A DNA stretch of 8,913 bases from Chloroflexota bacterium (lineage in GTDB: Bacteria > Chloroflexota > Dehalococcoidia > Lucifugimonadales > JADFKI01), in the NCBI GenBank assembly GCA_022565015.1, contig JADFKI010000151.1:1-8913 (forward strand), in the 5' to 3' direction. The notes under the pieces are model-generated. The model had not been told where the DNA came from. It saw only the letters and a list, made by a program, of their open reading frames with translations, and made no database searches. The translations under genes and the position numbers were made by a program. This document shows positions 5,644 to 8,913 of this stretch, piece after piece; the first letter of the stretch is position 1, and every line of letters starts with the position of its first letter.

Positions 5644-6744
5644 CTACACCCGCCCGGCGATGACCTCGCCCATCTCGGCCGTCTTGACGACGTTGCCGCC
5701 GTCGCTCGCGATGTCCGGCGTGCGATAGCCCTCCGCCAGCACGCCCTCGACCGCCTTCTCCACGGCATCGGCCTCCTCATCGAGGCCCAGCGACAGGCGC
5801 AGCATCATCGAGACGCTGAGTATGGTGCCGATGGGGTTGGCGATGCCCTGGCCCGCGATGTCCGGCGCGCTGCCGTGGATGGGCTCGTACAGGCTCACGA
5901 CCCTTCTTCTGCGGCCGCCCTTTCCACTGGAAAGCCCGGCGAGGCTCGCCGACGGCAGCATGCCCATGGACCCGGCCAGCACCGACGCCTCGTCGGTCAG
6001 GATGTCGCCGAACGTGTTCTCGGCGACGATGACGTCGAAGTGCGCGGGCCGGCGTATGATCTGCATCGCGGCGTTGTCCACGAGGATGTGCTCCAGCTCG
6101 ACGTCCGGGTAGTCCTCCGCCACCTCCTTGGCGACCTCGCGCCACAGGCGTCCCGTCTCCAGCACGTTGGCCTTGTCCACGGACGTCAGCAGCTTGCGAC
6201 GGCCCCGCGCCAGCTCGAAGCCGACGCGCACGATTCGCGCGATCTCCTGCTCGGTATAACGCAGCGTGTCCACTCCTCGGCGTCCACGCGACGTCTCCCA
6301 GCGCTTCTTGGGCTTTGCGAAGTACAGGCCGCCGGTTAGCTCTCGCACCACGATCATGTCCACGCCTTCGAGCAGAGCGGGCTTGATGGGGCTGGAGTTG
6401 ATGAGCTCGGGAAAGACCTTGACGGGGCGCAGATTCGCGAAGAGGCCAAGGCCCTTTCGTATGGCGAGGATGCCGTCTTCGGGCCGGGTCTTGGCTCGGG
6501 GGTCGTCCCACTTCGGGCCGCCGACCGCGCCGAATAGAATGCCGTCCGTCTTCCTGCACATGGCCAGCGTCTCTTCGGGCAGGGGCGTGCCGAACTCGTC
6601 GATGGCGTTCCCCCCTACTCTGCCGAAGCTCGTGCCGAAGTCGTGGCCGAAGCGTCTGCCGACGGCGTCCATCACCTTGACCGCCTCGGCGACGACCTCA
6701 GGGCCTATGCCGTCACCCGGCAACACCGTTATCGAGAATTCCAT
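5644..6744 (-). CDS. leuB: 3-isopropylmalate dehydrogenase
   Basis: LeuB oxidises and decarboxylates (2R,3S)-3-isopropylmalate with NAD+ to 2-oxoisocaproate, the third step of leucine synthesis in the cytosol. The 366 residues match the family throughout: V-L-P-G-D-G-I-G-P-E-V at the N-terminus; substrate-binding Arg96, Arg106 and Arg134 (V-R-E-L-T-G-G-L-Y-F); catalytic Tyr141 and Lys191 (S-V-D-K-A-N-V-L); metal ligands Asp223, Asp247 and Asp251 in V-D-N-A-A-M-Q and N-T-F-G-D-I-L-T-D-E-A-S; and the NAD-binding H-G-S-A-P-D-I-A-G-Q-G-I-A-N-P. ATG at 6744 is preceded by AGGAG at 6-bp spacing. An odd basic stretch, G-K-G-G-R-R-R-R-V-V (residues 274-283), lengthens the loop before L-Y-E-P-I-H-G, where most homologues are shorter. 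No other leu gene is adjacent, so it is transcribed alone here. Confidence 0.97.
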   Translation of the reverse strand: MEFSITVLPGDGIGPEVVAEAVKVMDAVGRRFGHDFGTSFGRVGGNAIDEFGTPLPEETLAMCRKTDGILFGAVGGPKWDDPRAKTRPEDGILAIRKGLGLFANLRPVKVFPELINSSPIKPALLEGVDMIVVRELTGGLYFAKPKKRWETSRGRRGVDTLRYTEQEIARIVRVGFELARGRRKLLTSVDKANVLETGRLWREVAKEVAEDYPDVELEHILVDNAAMQIIRRPAHFDVIVAENTFGDILTDEASVLAGSMGMLPSASLAGLSSGKGGRRRRVVSLYEPIHGSAPDIAGQGIANPIGTILSVSMMLRLSLGLDEEADAVEKAVEGVLAEGYRTPDIASDGGNVVKTAEMGEVIAGRV

Positions 6745-6794
6745 CTGCCGCTCCTGGGAAAATAGTCTGCTGTTCGGGGACCAGCGCGCGGAGT

Positions 6795-6800
6795 ATTATA
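6795..6800 (-). promoter_or_regulatory. Candidate -10 box for leuB
   Basis: The minus strand carries a perfect TATAAT at 6800-6795, 50 bp upstream of the leuB start, in an AT-rich stretch of an otherwise GC-rich divergent spacer (6745-6901). The -35 at 17 bp would be CTGTAA, only 3 of 6. I saw no clear promoter for the opposite gene. A palindrome, TTCTT-A-AAGAA (6832-6842), lies between the two genes. Confidence 0.35.
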
Positions 6801-6901
6801 TTGCATATTTCCCATTCTTACAGTTTTTCAATTCTTAAAGAAGCCAGGTCGTTGGAAGCATGGATGTCGCGCCATAGCAGACAGAATCAGCGGGAGATGA
6901 G

Positions 6902-8041
6902 ATGCAGAACGGGACATACGACGTCATCGTGGTCGGCGTCGGCGGCATGGGCAGCGCCGCCCTGTACGAGCTTGCAAAGAGGGGCCAAAGAGTCCTGGGA
7001 ATCGAGAGGTACGGCATCGCCCACGACATGGGCTCGTCCCACGGCTTCACTCGAATCATCAGGCTGGCCTACTACGAAGACCCCTCGTATGTGCCCCTGT
7101 TGCGGCGCGCGTATGAGCTGTGGCGCGAGCTTCAGGAGGTCATGGGCGAGCAGGTATTGCACATCACCGGCTCCATCGACGCAGGACCGCCCGGCAGCTT
7201 TACCTTCGACGGCTCGCTCGAGTCCTGCCTGATGCACGGGATTCCCCACGAGGTCCTGACCAGCGCGGAGATTTCCTCTCGTTTTCCAGGATATCGATTG
7301 CCTTCGGAGACGATGGCGGTGTACCAGGAGGACGGCGGGTTTCTGGTGCCGGAAAAATGCATCGAGGGCTACGTCGAGCTCGCCAAGGGTCTCGGCGCCG
7401 AAGTGCACACCGACGAGCGAGTGCTGGACTGGTCGGCGACGTCTAGTGGAGTTCAGGTGACGACTGCTACGGGAAAATACGAAGCCGAGCGCCTGGTCGT
7501 GACGGCGGGCGCGTGGACCGAGTCGATGCTGCCGGCGCTAAAGGGACTGGCGGTGCCCGAACGTCAGGTCCTGGCGTGGTTCGAGCCCAAGCGTCCGGAG
7601 CATTATCAGCCCGCGACGTTCCCCGTGTTCAACGTCGTCGTCGATGAGGGGCGCTACTACGGCTTCCCCGAGTTCGGCGTGCCCGGCTTCAAGGTGGGAC
7701 GCTACCATCACATGGAAGAGGTCGTCGACCCCGACGCATACGACCGCGAGCCGAATCTACATGACGAGGTCCTGCTACGGGAATTTACGGAAAACTACTT
7801 CCCCGACGCGGCGGGCGCGACGTTGTCCATGAAGGCCTGCATGTTCACCAACAGCCCCGACGAGCATTTTATCATCGATACTCTCGACCCCAGCCAAAGC
7901 AACGTGGTGATCGCCGCCGGGTTCTCGGGCCACGGCTTCAAGTTCTGCAGCGTCGTCGGCGAGGTGCTGGCCGACCTGTCGCTGTCCGGCTCGACCCGCC
8001 ACGACATCGCCATGTTCCGGCTGGGCAGGTTTGCACCATAG
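6902..8041 (+). CDS. FAD-dependent oxidase, monomeric sarcosine oxidase/N-methyl-tryptophan oxidase family
   Basis: This 379-residue soluble flavoprotein should oxidise the N-methyl or secondary amine carbon of an amino acid, releasing H2O2 and, for N-methyl substrates, formaldehyde. The ADP-binding motif is V-I-V-V-G-V-G-G-M-G-S-A (residues 8-19), ending in Glu35. The family block H-G-F-T-R-I-I-R-L-A-Y-Y-E-D (47-60) provides the active-site arginines. Lys264 in G-F-K-V-G-R-Y-H sits where MSOX has the O2-activating Lys265. Cys313 in K-A-C-M-F-T-N-S-P-D-E-H-F-I-I-D matches the cysteine that holds FAD covalently, and G-F-S-G-H-G-F-K-F near the end is typical. The start has GGGAG 5 bp before it. 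Length and motifs match functional members, so it is probably active. Sarcosine, N-methyltryptophan, pipecolate and related amines are all possible. The stop overlaps the next gene's start by one base. Confidence 0.92.
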   Translation: MQNGTYDVIVVGVGGMGSAALYELAKRGQRVLGIERYGIAHDMGSSHGFTRIIRLAYYEDPSYVPLLRRAYELWRELQEVMGEQVLHITGSIDAGPPGSFTFDGSLESCLMHGIPHEVLTSAEISSRFPGYRLPSETMAVYQEDGGFLVPEKCIEGYVELAKGLGAEVHTDERVLDWSATSSGVQVTTATGKYEAERLVVTAGAWTESMLPALKGLAVPERQVLAWFEPKRPEHYQPATFPVFNVVVDEGRYYGFPEFGVPGFKVGRYHHMEEVVDPDAYDREPNLHDEVLLREFTENYFPDAAGATLSMKACMFTNSPDEHFIIDTLDPSQSNVVIAAGFSGHGFKFCSVVGEVLADLSLSGSTRHDIAMFRLGRFAP

Positions 8042-8271
8042 TGAAAACAACGCGCTATTTTGATCAGCAAGTCATACGAAAACGGCCATACATCAAGTTG
8101 GAATGGTGCCAGGAAGCATTACAACGCCCTCTAAGGCGTGAAATTCAGCCAGACGGTAGAATTCGACATTGGACCTATATCGAAGAGATTGATAAGTTTC
8201 TGAGAGTTGTTACACTGGAAGATGGCGAGACGGTCCATAACGCATTTCCAGACCGCAACTTTCAACGGTGA
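8041..8271 (+). CDS. Small protein of unnamed family, partner of DUF2283 (toxin-like)
   Basis: This 76-residue protein has a conserved-looking core: R-K-R-P-Y-I-K-L-E-W-C near residue 13, then D-G-R-I-R-H-W-T-Y-I-E-E, then L-R-V-V-T-L-E-D-G-E-T-V-H-N-A-F-P-D-R. I recall this type of protein being encoded directly before a DUF2283 protein in environmental genomes. Its size, its basic N-terminal half, the C-terminal strand pattern and the tight pairing recall RelE-like toxin-antitoxin modules, but I cannot name a tested toxin family and that role is inference. GTG at 8041 shares its G with the TAG stop of the oxidase gene; only a weak CAGG lies upstream, so expression may depend on coupling or readthrough. 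Codon use is more AT-rich than the oxidase just before it, suggesting separate origin. No signal peptide or membrane segment is present. Confidence 0.75.
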   Translation: MKTTRYFDQQVIRKRPYIKLEWCQEALQRPLRREIQPDGRIRHWTYIEEIDKFLRVVTLEDGETVHNAFPDRNFQR

Positions 8272-8277
8272 TTGATT

Positions 8278-8499
8278 ATGAAATTTCACTACTATCCTGA
8301 GACGGATTCCCTATACATAGACCTTTCGAATAGATCTTCATCCGATTCTCAGGAGGTCGCCCCTGGAGTAGTCTTGGACTTCGATGCTGAAGGTGCTCTC
8401 GTTGGGATAGATATCGAAAATGCCAGCAAGATAGTGGACCTGTCCCGCATAGAGGCGGAAGAGCTGCCCATCAGCAATCTCTCACTGAATCGCTCCTGA
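8278..8499 (+). CDS. DUF2283 family protein (antitoxin-like partner)
   Basis: This 73-residue protein is a clear DUF2283 member: M-K-F-H-Y-Y-P-E-T-D-S-L-Y-I-D-L at the start, then E-V-A-P-G-V-V-L-D-F-D-A-E-G and L-V-G-I-D-I-E-N-A-S-K. The family is small, acidic and mostly beta, with unknown function; the recurrent pairing with a small basic protein makes an antitoxin-like role plausible but unproven. ATG at 8278 is used rather than a TTG at 8272 because it gives the family's normal M-K-F-H-Y start; it follows the preceding stop by 6 bp, so the two genes are one unit. The last codons plus downstream bases (8473-8505) recur, 26 of 33 identical, just after hicB. Confidence 0.82.
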   Translation: MKFHYYPETDSLYIDLSNRSSSDSQEVAPGVVLDFDAEGALVGIDIENASKIVDLSRIEAEELPISNLSLNRS

Positions 8500-8564
8500 C
8501 CTTTTCCCCCCCACGGGATTCCTCTCCATGCACTATGGGGCCAGACAGAAATGCGCACAGCCCC

Positions 8565-8591
8565 GGATTCTTCACCACGTTCAGAATGACA
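8565..8591. repeat. Dispersed inverted repeat of the 'attctga...gaagaat' type
   Basis: The minus strand reads TGTCATTCTGA, then a short variable middle, then GAAGAATCC. This closely resembles an intergenic repeat that I know to be scattered in many bacterial genomes. The short arms ATTCT (8567-8571) and AGAAT (8583-8587) are perfect. Translated on the minus strand it gives the tell-tale C-H-S-E-R-G-E-E-S-G. Its right edge supplies the -35 box of the next promoter. Confidence 0.6.
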
Positions 8592-8615
8592 TAGGGCGAA
8601 ACCATCCTGTAAAAT
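8586..8615 (+). promoter_or_regulatory. Candidate promoter of the hicB-like gene
   Basis: ATGACA (8586-8591, 5 of 6) and TAAAAT (8610-8615, 5 of 6, preceded by TG) are separated by 18 bp. The expected transcript start is near 8622, exactly at an in-frame ATG, so a leaderless longer HicB is conceivable, though the Shine-Dalgarno sequence favours 8664. Confidence 0.5.
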
Positions 8616-8663
8616 CAATGTATGGGACTGACGAGGCCCTGTGTCAAAGGAGAACCCTTAGCC

Positions 8664-8876
8664 ATGCACAGATATCTAATTGTCATCGAAAAAGCGGAGG
8701 GCAACTTTTCCACCTACTCTCCCGATCTGCCGGGGTGCATCGCGACGGGGAGCAGCCCCGAAGAGGCGAAGTCGAACATGCACGAGGCGATACAGATGCA
8801 TCTCGAAGGCCTCAAGCAAGACGGCCTGCCCATACCCGAGCCCGAGTCGACCGCCGATTACGTGTCGGTGCCTTAG
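8664..8876 (+). CDS. HicB-family protein (solitary)
   Basis: This 70-residue protein has the HicB partial-RNase-H-like fold signature: M-H-R-Y-L-I-V-I-E-K-A-E-G-N-F-S-T-Y-S-P, then D-L-P-G-C-I-A-T-G, then S-P-E-E-A-K-S-N-M-H-E-A-I-Q-M-H-L-E-G-L, and finally G-L-P-I-P-E-P. HicB normally neutralises the HicA mRNA-interferase and represses the operon. There is no helix-turn-helix or ribbon-helix-helix tail, so DNA binding is not evident, as in other short HicB members. No HicA frame is visible upstream (8500-8663) and only 37 bp follow, so a partner could only lie outside the window. ATG at 8664 is chosen because AAAGGAG precedes it at 11 bp and it gives the normal family start; the frame could begin at 8622. 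Confidence 0.87.
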   Translation: MHRYLIVIEKAEGNFSTYSPDLPGCIATGSSPEEAKSNMHEAIQMHLEGLKQDGLPIPEPESTADYVSVP

Positions 8877-8880
8877 GCTT

Positions 8881-8913
8881 AGCACCCTATCGCTGAACCG
8901 CCCCTGATCTTTT
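8881..8913 (+). repeat. Echo of the DUF2283 gene end
   Basis: These last 33 bases match 8473-8505 at 26 positions without gaps. Read in the corresponding frame they give S-T-L-S-L-N-R-P-stop, against S-N-L-S-L-N-R-S-stop at the end of the DUF2283 protein. The repeat starts 4 bases after the hicB stop and runs off the window. It may be a remnant of a second DUF2283 gene or a shared 3' element. Confidence 0.5.

Noticed and set aside
5875..6339. A 154-codon plus-strand frame antisense to leuB.
   Set aside because: It has no recognisable motif and is entirely antisense to leuB.
5777..6559. A 260-codon minus-strand frame overlapping leuB in another phase.
   Set aside because: It is an arginine-rich shadow frame inside an unmistakable leuB.
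6266..6838. A 190-codon plus-strand frame running from leuB into the divergent spacer.
   Set aside because: Its coding-like composition ends where leuB ends, and it would cover the leuB promoter region.
8349..8618. An 89-codon minus-strand frame across the DUF2283 end.
   Set aside because: It contains C-H-S-E-R-G-E-E-S-G, a common false translation of a dispersed repeat, and is antisense to DUF2283.

Overview
The window looks like a moderately GC-rich bacterial chromosome segment, not phage or plasmid: there are no integrase, transposase, replication or capsid genes. The gene mix is a Rieske ring-hydroxylating dioxygenase, an MFS carrier, a sarcosine-oxidase-type flavoenzyme, a small CxxC/CxxC zinc-ribbon protein, a DUF2283 pair and a lone HicB. 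This would suit an environmental Chloroflexota (SAR202/Dehalococcoidia-like) genome, but that is an impression from gene content and unproven. Several short gene-sized islands, intergenic inverted repeats and broken genes suggest accessory chromosome.

Left part (1-2591, + strand): the 3' part of an EVE-domain protein; a 316-bp gap holding a degraded minus-strand fragment that resembles a P-loop kinase/ATPase; then the alpha and beta subunits of a Rieske dioxygenase. The alpha reading frame carries two separate 1-base losses (near 1003 and 1530), yet every metal ligand is preserved. The beta subunit is intact and overlaps the alpha stop by 8 bases.

Middle part (2592-5643): a small zinc-ribbon protein on the minus strand and an MFS transporter with a good promoter upstream. 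Next comes a membrane protein of DUF2269 type lying between two 134-bp direct repeats (128/134 identical). The first repeat overlaps the last codons and stop of the MFS gene. After the second repeat, 273 bp hold only inverted repeats.

Right part (5644-8913): leuB on the minus strand, divergent from a monomeric sarcosine oxidase/N-methyltryptophan oxidase family gene. The oxidase stop codon overlaps the start of a two-gene toxin-antitoxin-like cassette (an unnamed 76-aa family plus DUF2283). A dispersed-type inverted repeat appears to supply the promoter -35 box of a solitary HicB-family gene. A 33-bp echo of the DUF2283 gene end follows hicB at the window edge.

The catabolic genes fit together loosely: dioxygenase and MFS carrier for uptake and oxidation of an aromatic or other organic acid, and a flavin oxidase for N-methyl amines or amino acids. 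leuB is ordinary leucine biosynthesis. I see no convincing, complete, undescribed system. The most interesting items are the repeat-bounded DUF2269 gene, the twice-frameshifted dioxygenase next to a decayed kinase fragment, and the small-gene cluster at the right end.
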